A stretch of DNA of 64,000 bases from Moniliophthora roreri (lineage: Eukaryota; Basidiomycota; Agaricomycetes; Agaricales; Marasmiaceae): contig LATX02000186.1 in NCBI GenBank assembly GCA_001466705.2, positions 644,143 through 708,142 of the forward strand. The letters are read 5' to 3'. This document shows, one piece after another, positions 1 through 15,803 of the stretch. The translations under genes were made by a program, and so were the position numbers. The notes under the pieces are model-generated. The model saw only the letters and a program-made list of their open reading frames with translations. It was not told the DNA's origin and made no database searches. How positions within the stretch are numbered: the first letter of the stretch is position 1; the number at the start of each line of letters is the position of its first letter.

Positions 1-1774
1 TGCCTACATGGTGAATGTAGATGGAGACATAAAAAGGTACAATTATCAAGTAAGGTCCTTGAGGACATTACTCTCGTTATCTCTGAAGAAGTCAGCTGTC
101 TACAGTCCGGAACAATGAATGACTTGCTCCAAGCTCGGGAAGATTTGAGCTTACCGTCCACCTTCGACAAGTCTGAGAGGATCTCCATTGCAGTCGACCT
201 TAATCGTAGAAATCTTGTGACGTACAGTACAAAAGTGAATCCTTGACAAGACCCACTCTGCGTGTTTTTGGACCCACGTGTCAAGGCTGATGACGAAGCT
301 GACGCAGCCACAATCAGAGAGGCTGCCACGGGTTTCAGGCTCACGTTTGTGCTTCTCACCCAGGGTGAAATTGCTGATGATAGGAGTTTGTGAGTACACA
401 ACATCAAGGTCTGCAGGGTGTGATTTCTTACTTTCATGTCCTGAAGGAGACAGACTGTGCTTCCCGAATACCCTGTATCGGTCGTAATACCCTCATGAAG
501 GGTGTTGTCAGGCGGCATCTTCACAATAGGCATTAATCTAATCGCATTGGAATATGCACTCTGGTGGCGGTGGCGAGGCCCGAAGCTTTCGCGATCAGGT
601 GAGCTGCGAGATCATGATTGTCAGTGGCTTGTGAGCCCATGGTCATTGGTCTCTGCCTGAGATAGAATCGCCGAGACTGACGGAGCGCTAAGAATTTGTG
701 AGAATACGATGAGATGGAAAGAGCCTGAATGGACCTGCCTGTGACTTCAGCAATGTAGTGAAGAAGCTTCTTTCCGATTGTGGAAACACTCCGATGAAAG
801 ACGCACAACGCAGTAACGCAAGATATGAGTCACCGACAAAGCTATTAAGGAAGACTATGAGACACTACCTGCATGACAGGCTCAGCAAACGGAAGAGAGC
901 TGAGATAAGCACGCGACACGATATCTTTGCCTTTCGTATAGGACTTTGTGCGACATGAGATGATTTGCTGTAGTGTCTGGCACCCTCACGGACCCGAAAA
1001 CAAGGTCGGTATCTGATTTAAGAGATGAGCGAAGAGGGGCTACTTCAACGTAGACTTCTGCATACTGAATAAGAGGATAATCATCTTCCGGCGACAACTG
1101 GAGTCTTAAGGATCGCAGAGAAGACGATAGGTGCATGCCTCCTGACGATTGATGAGTCAATGGAATTGCATTTGGATCCCCGAAGCGTACATCGCGAGGC
1201 GTGTTGACGCGTCCATGACCGGAAGACAGCGCTGAACAGGTGTTCGACTTTTTGATGAACCCCGGAAAACGCCCTGGAGGGCATGCCCGATGCTGACGGA
1301 GAACTGGATAAATGAGACCGGTTAAGACCTGTCTGGCCATAGCCTATTAATGTCAATGCCCAATTATTAGCTTGGTTTAAATAGACTCTTGTCTTGAACG
1401 TCGTCCTTAAAACTTGCGTTCCTCCATACTGATACCTGCGGCGCGGCGTCCACCACTTTTCCGTCTTCTACGGCCTTCCCATTATAACGAGCGCACAAGA
1501 AAGGTTATTCCTTCGCGTAGGGGCTATTCAAGTTCTAGATGACCGATTGGGTACTCTGAATTGAGGACATGAGAGGTGGAGAGGTGAAAGGCAAGATGGA
1601 AATTGCCTTTTTAGGGTTGTGACTACGTCGAGTCACTGTTGGGGCGTGGCAGCCTGCTGTATTCGGCTTTCTCAATTTCCACGACAAGCTACTGTCTTTC
1701 TTGATTTTCGGACAGCTCTATTCGAGTTTCCTCTCCCTTCTTTGATACGTTCTCAACGACCGATATCACCACTG
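1..1774. other. No gene assigned; possible minus-strand coding fragments
   Basis: No recognised family is visible here. On the minus strand a 152-residue open frame begins at an ATG at 1340, and further open stretches lie at 808-533 and 399-151. Their composition is protein-like (for example a segment reading EDDYPLIQYAEVYVEV near 1060-1100), so an intron-containing gene leaving the left edge of the window is possible. The pieces could not be joined into one convincing model. The last 150 bases probably hold the promoter and 5' leader of the plus-strand gene that starts at 1775. Confidence 0.2.
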
Positions 1775-2528
1775 ATGAGTTCTGCGTCTCCGTACAGAGA
1801 TTACTTTCGTCGCCGGACCATCGGCCGAGCAGCATCTCCCCCGACATGGGCCTGTTACGAGCAAATTTCATACGACGACGAATACAGCGACAGCTGCTCA
1901 GATTCTTGCTCAGAGGATGATGAAGACTATGGAGGAGCTGGGGTAGAAGACGATGGGGACAGTGACTCGGGGGACGAACACGTTGCGTCCATGAGGGATA
2001 GGGCCGTCGACGATCCCAGCGACGACATCGATATGGATATGGATCATGAAGTTGATGAAGCAGCGGCGAAGAAGCCCTCAGAGCCCGCGAAAGATCTGAA
2101 AGGGAAGCAGAAGGCCATTGACCCTGAGCCCGAGCCTGAGCCCAACAAGCACTCTCGGCGGAGGCAGCGACGTGTTATGCAGCCTCTGCGACCGATTCTG
2201 ACTATTCAGCGAAGTCAAGGATTCGTATGGAATCAGGTGCGTATATACGAAATCTGTGCTTTGACACCATACTGACAGACGTTTCCCCGTTATTTCAGGA
2301 CCTCTTCATTCCCCCATATATTAAAGATAGATGTTCGTTCGAAATTCCGTGGTGAAGGAGAACCTTTTACTGATACATTTTCCTGCAGACGTTGCTTCAT
2401 CCCCGCCGAACTCTTCAGGATTCTTTTCCACTTCCGTATCATCAACCAATTCTGCACTTACCGATTATGAGGTGGAAGTAGTAGAGATTCGTGTTCAGGA
2501 GGGAGAGCTGGACCATATTATCCCCTAA
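1775..2528 (+). CDS. Small acidic protein of unknown function, three exons
   Basis: Three exons join in phase (1775-2236, 2299-2332, 2389-2528) into a 211-residue protein; the introns are 62 and 56 bp with GT-AG ends. The ATG at 1775 is chosen because the open frame upstream lacks a better ATG. Residues about 30-100 form a strongly acidic, serine-rich stretch (DDEYSDSCSDSCSEDDED and DMDMDHEVDEA), followed by a lysine-rich patch and an alternating EP run. The last 65 residues look structured: GFVWNQDLFIPPYIKDRYV, then an SPPNSSGF turn and EVEVVEIRV near the end. The C-terminal block resembles small agaricomycete proteins I recall without known function, so the family assignment is from memory. 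No signal peptide or membrane segment is visible. Splicing is well supported because the 34-nt middle exon restores one continuous, sensible frame. Confidence 0.7.
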
Positions 2529-3005
2529 TAGAACGGACTGTCCGTTGTAGCTCAATGCTTGGTTCACACTCAAAATGCCGGTACCCTGAACTTTACCATT
2601 TATTCACCTTATCTTTTCATCTGTTCCGATACATACCGCGCTGAATTTGTTTCTAATATTTTGTACTGTTAATATACAAAGGTCTCGACTCAGTTTGCCC
2701 AAGTTGAAGCAGAATGACATGCAAAACTTTGAGTGGTTCGTTCTGTTTGTTCCTGCAAGGTCTTTCTATCATGAACATGCCTCCAAGGCGAAAACGGACG
2801 CGTCTTTTGTGCTTGTTGCAGAGCCCTTTTTGTATTATGGGCGTCTAGTTGAGCGCCAATCATTTCGCAGGCGGAAACGAACCATTCACCAAGTCGTAAG
2901 TTCTTTCCTACCCGCTCCCGAGGATCTCTTAACATACATGCTAACGCTCAACATCTCTCAGTGAAGGGAAACGTCAGTCTGGCTCCTGCAACGAATCGTG
3001 AGGTT
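2529..3005. other. Intergenic, likely 5' leader of the DUF6535 gene
   Basis: No convincing coding exon is visible. A plausible intron acceptor (tctctcag) ends at 2961 just before an open frame that runs into the next gene, so an upstream non-coding or short coding exon of that gene may lie at about 2650-2900. This cannot be settled from sequence alone. Confidence 0.3.
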
Positions 3006-5015
3006 ATGGAAGAATCAGAGTCAAAACATGCTGCAAGGAATCCCACTGACGCGGACAAGTCTTGGGAAAGGCTGATAAGAGAGGTCAGCAGATATGACGA
3101 TGCCATGGTGAAAAATTGGAAGGAAGAGATTGATACCCAGCTGGTTTTCGTGTGTGTTCCAACTCCCTAGCTCAACCGCTATCATCTAACTCACCCTTTT
3201 CAAACAAAACAGGCCGGTCTTTTCTCTGCTGTTGTCACTGCATTTGCCGTGGAATCTTACCAGTGGTTATCAGAAGATCCAGCAGACACCACTGTGGTCC
3301 TTCTTACCCAACTCTCCATGCAGCTGAGCAATCTCACTACCATACCTCATGAACGAACTCCATTTCAGCCAGATGCGTCCTCAATCCGGATCAATTGCTT
3401 CTGGTTTCTCAGCCTCATTTTTAGCCTCACGTCTGGGCTATTCGGTCTCCTATGCAAACAATGGCTTCGCGAACATGAACGCGACATCCCAACGCGAACA
3501 CCAGGAGAAGCGCTAGCTCTTCGTCAGCTACGTCGCGACAGCCTCGCAAAATGGGGAGTACCGTCCGTCTTGTCCACACTTCCTATACTTCTCGAGATGG
3601 CCCTTCTGCTCTTTTTCGTTGGCGTATTGGAGCTCCTATGGGCTAGGCATCCTGTCCCTTTCGCAATTTGCATGGTCGCAGTCACGCTCAGCGCTGGGCT
3701 ATACTTCGCCACTACCTTTCTCCCTGCCATCAGCATGCCACAAGAGTTTGCTTTGGGGTCTTGGTTCAGGGAATTCAAATACGACATATCCCATCAATTC
3801 ATCCGTCCTTACAAGTCTCCCCAATCATGGGCAGTCTACAGTATATTCTGTAAGATTATACACTTGCTCCTGAAGATCGACTTTGTCCGCAAGTTTGCTA
3901 GAAAACGACATTTCCGCTTACGCGTACTGAGACCTGGTTCGACCTGGTCTTCAGTAGACGTTGAAACTGTCCGAGGATTTGATCAGGATATCTACCCGTT
4001 TTCCGAATCGGAGCCCTTGAACACCAATGTATATGAGCTTCGTGCTTTACAATGGACGGTTGCGACGTTCCGTGACAGCCCATCGATGATACCCCATCTT
4101 CACAACGTCCTGGGTTCTTTGCACCCTTCCGTTGTGCTATCCGCCGTCCTGGGGTATTGGGAACACGCGATGTGGGAAGACGTCTCTACCATAGATGTTG
4201 CGCCTATCAAAGGACGCTACAAGACGATGCAGGGTTTAGACCGCTACATCTCTCTTGCCCCCCGACCCAAATTCTCGTCATTTTTCTCACCAGATGCCAT
4301 CAAGTACTTGTTTAGCCATCAGTACTGGATGGCACTAGCACGCAGGGCCGACGCCGAGTCCCACATGGACAGGCTTTTCTCGTCTATCGAGAAGTCGAAT
4401 TTACAACAAGCTGCAGGCCAGTCCCTGGCCTTCGTCGTGCCGTTCCCATTGGCGGACACTCTATGGACCCATCCAAATCTTGCAGGTCGTAGCAAAAGTC
4501 TGGCTTTGTTGCGAATCTATGAACAGGCGTGGAGTTCATACCCGACAAATAATGGTATGGGCCATTATTGTGAATGCCTCGCTTTCATCGTTGCACTTTC
4601 GAGGCATATCAATCGAACGGATACTACTGTGACTTCGGAGGTTCTAGTACGCAAACGCGGGCAGGCGTTCTTGCGCTATGTACACGAGCAGATTATTGGG
4701 GGGGGGGGGTTCTATCAGCATTTATCGAGGTTGGAGAGGGATACAAGGAGACTACTTATGGGAGAGTGGACAAGAGCGATGAACAAAGCGCGAGAGGTTG
4801 GGGGTTTACCGTTGGATTACTTTCGACCTATTCCTGCCCCGTCTGAATATCCTACCGAATCACCATGGGTGGACTCAGAGAACGATATGGCCAGTATACA
4901 AGGAGATATACGATATTCCATTGACACCAACAGTGAACATGGCGCGGATGTGTCAAATGTCGGGGGACAGCATGATCAGGTTGGGGAGCTGGACGCCCAT
5001 GGTACGGTCGTTTGA
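3006..5015 (+). CDS. DUF6535 domain multi-pass membrane protein
   Basis: Two exons (3006-3149 and 3213-5015, intron of 63 bp) give 648 residues. The first 220 residues fit the DUF6535 pattern common in agaricomycetes: SWERLIREVSRYDDAMVKNW, then AGLFSAVVTAFAVESYQWL directly after the splice, and SIRINCFWFLSL. Four hydrophobic helices lie at about residues 50-65, 115-135, 175-195 and 200-220, with the motif LLCKQWLREHERD after the second. The rest (about residues 230-648) is soluble and unrecognised, as usual for this family. The ATG at 3006 is the first in frame upstream of the domain; an additional upstream exon is possible. Twelve consecutive G bases (4698-4709) encode four glycines, and the frame stays open through them. 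The molecular role of DUF6535 proteins is not known to me. Confidence 0.85.
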
Positions 5016-5361
5016 AATGATCGTTGTGTCGGCTGTATCAAGGAAGGACAGACGAAAAACGGGTCGGGACTGGATTACACCAACCAACAGATCTCGAAGT
5101 TCATCGACACGAAGAGCGTACCGGAAGCCAAGAGTAGAGTTGGGAAGTGCAAGTGAAAAGGGTGAGACAACAATTCCTTGGTCTTGCTGCTAAGTCGTCG
5201 AGCACTGTTCTTATATGGGTCAGTTTGGATCTTCGAGCACATATGATTATGGTTGTTGGTATCCTGTATTTCAAGTGAATGCTATGTGCCGGCCCAGTAC
5301 TAATACATCGGTATCAAGCGGTTAAAATACATTATGAGCTTCTCTCTCCTGGACTCAAGAA
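5016..5361. other. Convergent intergenic region
   Basis: This space separates the 3' ends of the DUF6535 gene (plus) and the cellobiose dehydrogenase gene (minus). It should hold both 3' untranslated regions. No further gene is seen. Confidence 0.5.
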
Positions 5362-8910
<3,549 letters not shown>

Positions 8911-10578
8911 GACTGGATGTAGTAGTAGCGGAAAGAGTCAAGGAAGATTCTCGTACTCCTCGCAGGTAGATGGGATGCGACTTTTAAGCAACTCTTATTC
9001 GAGTTGTGGAGGGGAGAAACCGCGAAGAATTTCCGGAGTAACCAGCTGAAACGAACACGGAACGTCTATTCTGCATGTGTTGAATATAACCTTCGGTATC
9101 TAGGGAGGAGCTAGATTTCCCGAGCCCGGTGAGGACACGGCTGTTTATAGTAACCTAAACCTTCATCGTCCTCTCAAGTAGGTGAGCTGATGTATTAATT
9201 CCGAAGTTATTCGCGTGACAGTCCGGCGAAAGCGAGTAGGGAACGCGACTTCATCTGCGATGAGAAGTATAGGATAGCGAAACATGTCGCGCTAGAATAT
9301 AGGTAGCCTGCGAAAAGGCATCCAGGAACGAAACACGTAGTTTTGACATGGCATCGAAGACGTTCTGAGCAGCGGTAGCAGCTTCACCATGGCGTCACCA
9401 GGTAATTGAAACGACCTTTTTTGTCATCTATCACAACCTTGCCAATGGCTAAATTTGCCGTACAGTGAGAGTTACAACGTGGTTGTGGAGCAGATCAATC
9501 TTCCCCTGTCTCTGAGCTTCAAAATCTGCGTGCCACGTCTCTCAAAAAGCAAGACTCAGAGACAAATGACAAGAACTTACCTTATGTCGGCAGCTACACT
9601 ACGCCATGAGATATGCAACGGGCCTGTCCTCATATCTGTCCGGACCTTCCAGCTCTCCAACGTAACCCCCAACCGTTATAGGCGCGTTACCGCTGGAGAA
9701 ATCTCGTCGAGCGTCAAGCTAGAAGATTTTGAAAGTAGCATTGAGTATTTCCATGTTGATTTTTTCATGCATTGAGATGGATAGTTTGTCAGCCCGGCCG
9801 CAGTATCGAGATGTATCGAAAGACTCACTCACACCGCTTAAATTGAATTCGGCCTTCTCCAATGCCGCCGTTTTGCCATAATTCCCTCGTAAAGTCTGTA
9901 GAGTGTCGATGCGATGCGGGTGGCGTTGAATTGGCTGCTCGTTAATTTTGGATCAAGGACGAAGGACTCTGGAGGGAGTCGATTGCATTGAGGATCAAAA
10001 CCTGGCTCGCGTGACAGCCACGTGGACCGCGACTCGAACCATTGATTGTCTCTCTAGTGAGGATCCAGTTGTTCGAGTACTTTCGTATGTTCCTTGGCAG
10101 AAATATCACAATTGTTGGGGTAAAATCCGGGGCGTTTAGCGTGCTGGCGCCACGATCGTTAAATAAGTTTCGCATGGGAGCAGGAGGAAGCGAAGTACCG
10201 CCATCATCAATACCATGAGAGCATCATATCCTTCATCGAGCAGCTCACCTGTATCGTACCTGGAAGGATAAGCTACACCACCGACGGGAAAAGATATGGC
10301 TCTCAGATATTTTGCAGCACATACGGATCAAATATCCTCAACATTTGTCTACACGAGTACGGCAGCACACCTCTTCCACATATATCAACTCGTCGGCGGT
10401 GTAGGAACGGGCCGTGTAATTTGCTCTCGATTAGCTCCCAGTTCAACTAGACTCAACGCCGTTGTTTCCGCCATTGCCTACTGTGTCATGCATCCTTATG
10501 ACCTCCACGGACCGGAAGTTGCTTCAGCATCATAAATTCAGCACCGGAGGAGCCCCATGACTACTTGTAGCTCTCGCA
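8911..10578. other. Intergenic between divergent CDH and fucosidase genes
   Basis: The two flanking secreted-enzyme genes are transcribed away from this region, so it should contain both promoters. Short open fragments occur; the most protein-like is on the minus strand near 9740-9610 (a stretch reading ITVGGYVGELEGPDRYEDRP), which may be a remnant exon. No complete gene could be built and no family was recognised. Confidence 0.35.
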
Positions 10579-13500
10579 ATGCATTGGCCATCGTTTCTCA
10601 GCTTGATCGCCGCCGCAGGCGCTGTACAGCAGACCCAAGTCGATCTGACTCTATTCCTTAATAACAAGGCAGCAGCCTTGACCAACTTTTCCACTGGCAA
10701 CTTTGACAATCACAACGGGTCGTATCCTGCAGAATACCTTCCCAATGGTACCCTCGTCGACGCGTCTGTCGTCTATACCCTACCAAACTGGACCTCACCG
10801 ACCGGAACGTATGATAACATCAACTGTTCTGGACAAACTATCGAGCTCCCGAGGGGAAAATACCATTCCTTCAACTTTTTGGGCGCTACAGATGGAACGG
10901 CGTATGTGAACGGAGAGTTCTTTGCGTTGTACGAGGGTGGAGAGATGGAGAGTTTAGGGTTTGTCGTTGCTCCGTGGTGGTTGAAGAATCCTAGCGATGG
11001 GTGAGTACAAGCCTGTTCATAGCTTGGATGAGACTAATGCGATGCTAGACCCATTACTGCACCATTTCTTAACGAAGGCGACAAGAACGGATCTACACAT
11101 CGAAATTGTACGTCGTGTTTCTGCCATATCCCTTCAGTCCTCACGCAAAACGGTTCTAGGGAATATTACTCGCATGTTCACGTTCCAGCATCATTTGGAC
11201 AATACCAAAGTTCTCACTGGTCTCATCTTACCCAAGTGTGCCATTCATCATCCTCTCAACCGTCACTGATCGCGAAACCATCTAATTTCATAGCGAAACA
11301 TCCTCCTCCCAGCTCACAGGAGTCGTCAGCGTTCATATCTTTGCTATCACGCTTCTGTCCGTCACAAATGATAACAGTTCTGACACTAATGGACCTATAC
11401 TGAATGTCCAGAACGTTCGGAGTACCGCCAAGTGTGTTCAGCTTATTCCATCTTATCTTCCGATGCCCATGGATCTACAGCTTCCGCACGGTCAACGAAA
11501 GTGAAGTTCAGCTTGTCGAAATAACACTTAACAATCTCGCTCTTTCTGCCAACTCCTCCGACACATCGAACTGGCTCACGAAACCCGTCGAACTGTCGCT
11601 CTGCTCTCATTCAGTGGACACACTTATACCGGGAAAGGTCAACCGCCTCCGAGGTGGCGATCAAGTGCGTGTTCTTGTCGGAATCATCAATAAGGAAGGC
11701 GTAGAGGCTGGTACAATTGTCAGCGGGGTCAAAGTCAAAGTTACGAGTCAAGGAGAGGATGAGATGCTCGATGCAATATGGACCATCACAGCCGGTATAC
11801 CAGACTACTACGTGGGCGATGATAGCCTCCGGACACATGAGAGTACAGAATGGTTCAATGGTGCCAAATTTGGAATTTTTGTTCATTGGGGTGCGTTCTC
11901 TCTGTGCTTCTTCACTCTTCACCAGCTGATGTGCAAGATAGGCATCTATTCCGTCCCTGCATACACCCTTTCCGGTACACAATATGCCGAATGGTACTGG
12001 TATTGGCAACACAACCCCGCCAATGAATCTAGTCGTGTGTGGACGTATCACAAGGAGACATACGGTGAAGGCTCTCTGTATGATATGTTCTTTGACGAGT
12101 TCACTGGGACGGAATGGACCGCCGAGAGGTGGCTAGATTTCGTTAGGGATTCGGGTGCCAAGTATTACGTGCGTTCTTTCGTGTCTCGTCTCTGCCGCTC
12201 GTACTAACTAGCTGACCTTATTCAATAGGTAATAACAACAAAACACCACGATGGCTTTGCTCTCTTTGATACTGGGAATTCATCAAACCGCAACTCCCTC
12301 CAATACGGGCCGCAACGTGATATAATTGGCGAATTAACCAATGCTACGAATGCGTATAATGCCCTCGTTACGCTAGACAAAAAGATTTACAATGGCTTAT
12401 ACTTCTCTCTACCGGAATGGTTCAATCCCGCTTTCGCAAAGTATGGTCATGCTGGGGGCGGTGACGACCTGTACCATCGGCGTTCCTCGGATCCTAACAA
12501 CCCAGGATACAATATCCTTCAGAGGACGGGATTCGCTGGCGGGCTTGCCAAGTGCGTGACTTTTGGCGAGTCGCGGTTGACGATGAGACTGATTGACCCG
12601 GTTGCAACAGGAACGCGTACAATGAATCAGCGCCTCCTGAACCATATACAGGTTATGTCGAGGTGGGAGACTATTTGCAGGACATCATGAAACCCCAGAT
12701 GGAGGCACTGATGTATAAGTATGATATGGACATTATGTGGTGCGATGTTGGTGGGCCAACGGTGTTCCCCGATATTGGTGAGTGTCTTCTTTCTCTTCAA
12801 TGCGGGGCACCTGCTGATTGTGATCCATGGGGCATAGCACCTGGATGGTTTAATTATGCCCGAAGCCAAGGCAGGCAAGTTATCGCGAATGCAAGGTGTG
12901 GCGCGAATTACAGCGATTTCGATGTCAGTTGTACTACCGTTGCCTTCGTAGATATAACTCACCAGCACTGGACAGAACCCAGAATACTCCCCCACCTCGC
13001 ACCTCAAAACACGCAAGTGGGAGTCCAGTGAAGGTTCCGATCCCTATTCATACGGTTACAACAGAGATACACCTTGGCAGAATTACCGTAACGCAACGTA
13101 CGTCCTTCATAGTTTGATCGATATCGTGTCAAAGAATGGCAACTACCTCATTGATGTTGGGCCCACTGCAAATGGTTCCATCGTACCGCCTTCGAGAGAA
13201 AGTTTGTTAAAGGTCGGAAAATGGTTGAATAGCGGTAGTGGAGAGGCAATATATGATACACAGTATTGGTATGTCGCGCAGGAAGACAAGGAAGCAGAGC
13301 TCAGATTTGTGAGTCTTCTTTCTTCTCTTTTTGTGCCGTTGCTGATAAAGACGGACACAGACAACGAAACCAGATGCGTTTTACATCACATCCTTACGGT
13401 ATCCCGAAAATGGCGTCATACGTTCGAGCTTACCACTACCCGTCAAACTGGGCGATGTGGCGACGTTCCTTGATTCAGGGAATAACACGAAAGAGTTGGA

Positions 13501-13603
13501 GTGGCATTGGACGGAACATGGAGTGTTTGAGCTGTTTGTGGATGAGGAAGAGATAAGAAAGGTGGAGGATGCGTGGGCGTTTAGGATCAACTATTCAATC
13601 TAA
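10579..13603 (+). CDS. GH29 alpha-L-fucosidase, secreted
   Basis: Ten exons (10579-11000, 11049-11237, 11294-11431, 11481-11890, 11942-12168, 12229-12551, 12611-12777, 12838-12923, 12976-13308, 13361-13603) join in exact phase into 845 residues. A short hydrophobic signal peptide (MHWPSFLSLIAAAGAVQQ) is followed by an N-terminal beta-sandwich-like region of about 270 residues with many N-glycosylation sequons. The GH29 catalytic barrel then shows WFNGAKFGIFVHWG, VITTKHHDGFALF and DIMWCDVGG, whose aspartate fits the family nucleophile, and later SKNGNYLIDVGPTANG. A beta-sandwich C-terminus follows. GH29 enzymes release L-fucose from glycans or hemicellulose. The N-terminal extension makes the protein longer than bacterial members. 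It lies beside cellobiose dehydrogenase and a GH92 mannosidase, consistent with extracellular glycan degradation. The exact fucosyl linkage cannot be read from sequence. Confidence 0.93.
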
Positions 13604-15334
13604 GTTCTCAACAGCATGAAATCGAGCTTGGTAGAATGGCACACACTGAAATTCTTCGCTTTCCAGCCATATGAAGAGTACTGCAAGTCTACAACGGTGT
13701 TGATCAAGATCACGGTACGCATGTCAATAAATTTTCAAGGGTGACGCGTTTTCTTCCAAACAACATTTGTCGTTACTTGCCCTCAGCTACCACCAGGTTA
13801 GGTGCGATAATCGTAAATGCATTCATACTTATCTGTCTATAAGGAATGACATTCCATACAACAGAAGTAGTCTGAGGAGCAAGACTGGTTGAGCTAATGA
13901 TCTACACATACTAGACAAAGGCCTGTAAACGTTCTTGGGCATTCCGCCTCGTTCTAGAAGTTCTAGGTATATCCTTGAGCGTTCGAGGCTATTCGGGGAC
14001 CCATATGCGATCGAGACGGCACAAAACATGGCGTTAGTGTCGGCAGGTCTGCCCTGAAATCCCTCGGAGGTTATCGAGCTGGTCAAGGAGCAGTGATCGA
14101 GCTATGCTAGAACTAATGACACTGAGCCACTGACATATGTCAATGGTGGTACTGGCGAAGCATGTCCTGGCGAGGAGTAGCCTGAGCCAAAAAGAGGCTG
14201 TTGAGAGACATTTCATATCACGGAGTTGTGGTTGGGGTCGAAATTCCGGGGGACGTGTGAGACACCTCAGAGATGGTTAATAGTACTAGACTAAAAGCTC
14301 CTCGTTGAGCCGATAGCACCTGAATGAGTACCTCCGAACGGAATAATATATTCACCGAATATGGAATCAGGATTCAATAGAGGAGCTTTTCACCAATTTT
14401 TTCAGCGAGCTCCGAAACATAAAGTCCAAGTAATTTGTTTTGAGGCGTTGAAACACGGCCATCGGTAGGTACATGATGGCGGCTTTGTGGTGGCTTGATT
14501 TGGTTATGCAGGAATATCGGGGAAGCCCGAACACGCGTCTGCAGGTCGCCGCCAAGCGCTTGTTGCATTGAATTTTGAATTCAACGACTGGCCCATAGCG
14601 TCAAATCTCATAATTTTTCTTGGTTCTTCAAGTTCATACCTATCCTGGACAAGTCATTAACCACACGGGACTATGATCTTTCCCAACAATACCTCAAATC
14701 TATCTCCAAAGAGCTCTATAATAAACCAAACAAACCTTATTCAAACTGCGATGCTCCTCACCCCGATGTTATTCCGACCTCCCGCCTCACATAATCCTCA
14801 CAAGCTACTGTGCAAAGTCCGCCTGGCGTATTTGTTGACTGTCAGCTTTCCTGATGCAACTGTGAACCTGAAATGCGGCTCGAATGCGACTAAAAGCCTC
14901 CCCTTAAGACTGTTGACTCATCAAGTTGGACTTGGTCAATGGTCGGCGCTCACTTTAACACCCAGTGGAACAACTCTATTTTCCGCTCTTCATTCTCAAG
15001 TTCCGTTCGATGTTTGTCCCACACCACCCGCATTTTGTCTCGTTCCGTACTAGAATGTACTACATACCGCCCAGAACGGTGAACGCGGGATGAACAAAAC
15101 TAGTGGTTTCTCCTCCAGTTCATCTCAATGTTTCAGGGGCAACGAAGCCTATTAGGACTTTTGCCGATGGGTGCGGGGTCGGGTCTCTCTTACTAGTGGC
15201 GCAAATGTATCCACTCCTAGCTAGGAATACCACAGCTTTGAGATAGATCACTGCTAAAGGACTCAAGGAGGTTTAAAAGCTGAGGAACTGTAGCACAGAA
15301 CTCTCCAGAACCAAACCAAGTTCCCAGCTTCACA
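13604..15334. other. Intergenic region, no gene recognised
   Basis: About 1.7 kb without a supportable gene. Several short open frames (for example plus 14673-15053 and minus 14216-13829) lack coherent domains, convincing splice partners or signal peptides. The last 150 bases should contain the promoter of the double-psi barrel gene; an AT-rich TTTAAAAG lies about 60 bases before its ATG. Confidence 0.4.
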
Positions 15335-15803
15335 ATGTTCTTCTCCAAGTCTTCTCTCGCTGTCGTCGCTGCCATTGTCGCTGCTGTCCAAGCAAATGAT
15401 GGTAACGGTAAGCAGAAACTGCTCGCGTCTTGACCCTAGCTGACACTGTAGTCGCCGTCTCTAGCTTTCCTCAACAACACCGCGACTCACCCCACTCGTG
15501 CTTGTGGAGTGTGTCCCCCGACCAACTTGAAGGTCGCCCTGCCCGTCAATAGGGTCAACCCCTTCCCGTGCTGTGGCACTGTTCGTCTCTCCTGTAAGCA
15601 CTTTCCCACTCTTACATCGCATGCCAGTATTCATCAATGTATCGACAGTCAACGGGGTTAACACCCAAGGCATCTACACTGACGACTGTCTCAACTGCGT
15701 CAGCCCGAACGGAGTCGATGGGGACATCACTCTGAGCCCTGACTTGTACAACCAGTTCAACCAGCCTCCTCCAGTGTTTGGGCCCATCGTTTGGAACGCC
15801 TAA
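15335..15803 (+). CDS. Small secreted double-psi beta-barrel protein (expansin/RlpA-like)
   Basis: Three exons (15335-15407, 15465-15593, 15628-15803) give 125 residues. The first 20 residues are a classic signal peptide (MFFSKSSLAVVAAIVAAVQA). The mature protein follows the RlpA-like/barwin double-psi beta-barrel order: GNAFLNNTATHPTRACGVC, NLKVALPVN, PCCGTV, a NTQGIYTDDCLNC segment matching the usual V-x-D-x-C motif, DGDITLSPDLYNQF and a closing FGPIVWNA. Six cysteines are present in the mature part. The length and lack of a second domain fit single-domain expansin-like proteins that fungi secrete during growth on plant material; no catalytic activity is implied. The third-exon acceptor could alternatively lie slightly downstream. 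Confidence 0.8.

Noticed and set aside
11108..11137. A candidate 30-bp intron in the GH29 gene
   Set aside because: It is too short, and reading straight through keeps the correct frame into REYYSHVHV, so it is coding.
14673..15053. 126-residue plus-strand open frame
   Set aside because: No domain, no signal peptide, no plausible splice partners, and composition unlike the neighbouring genes; treated as chance.
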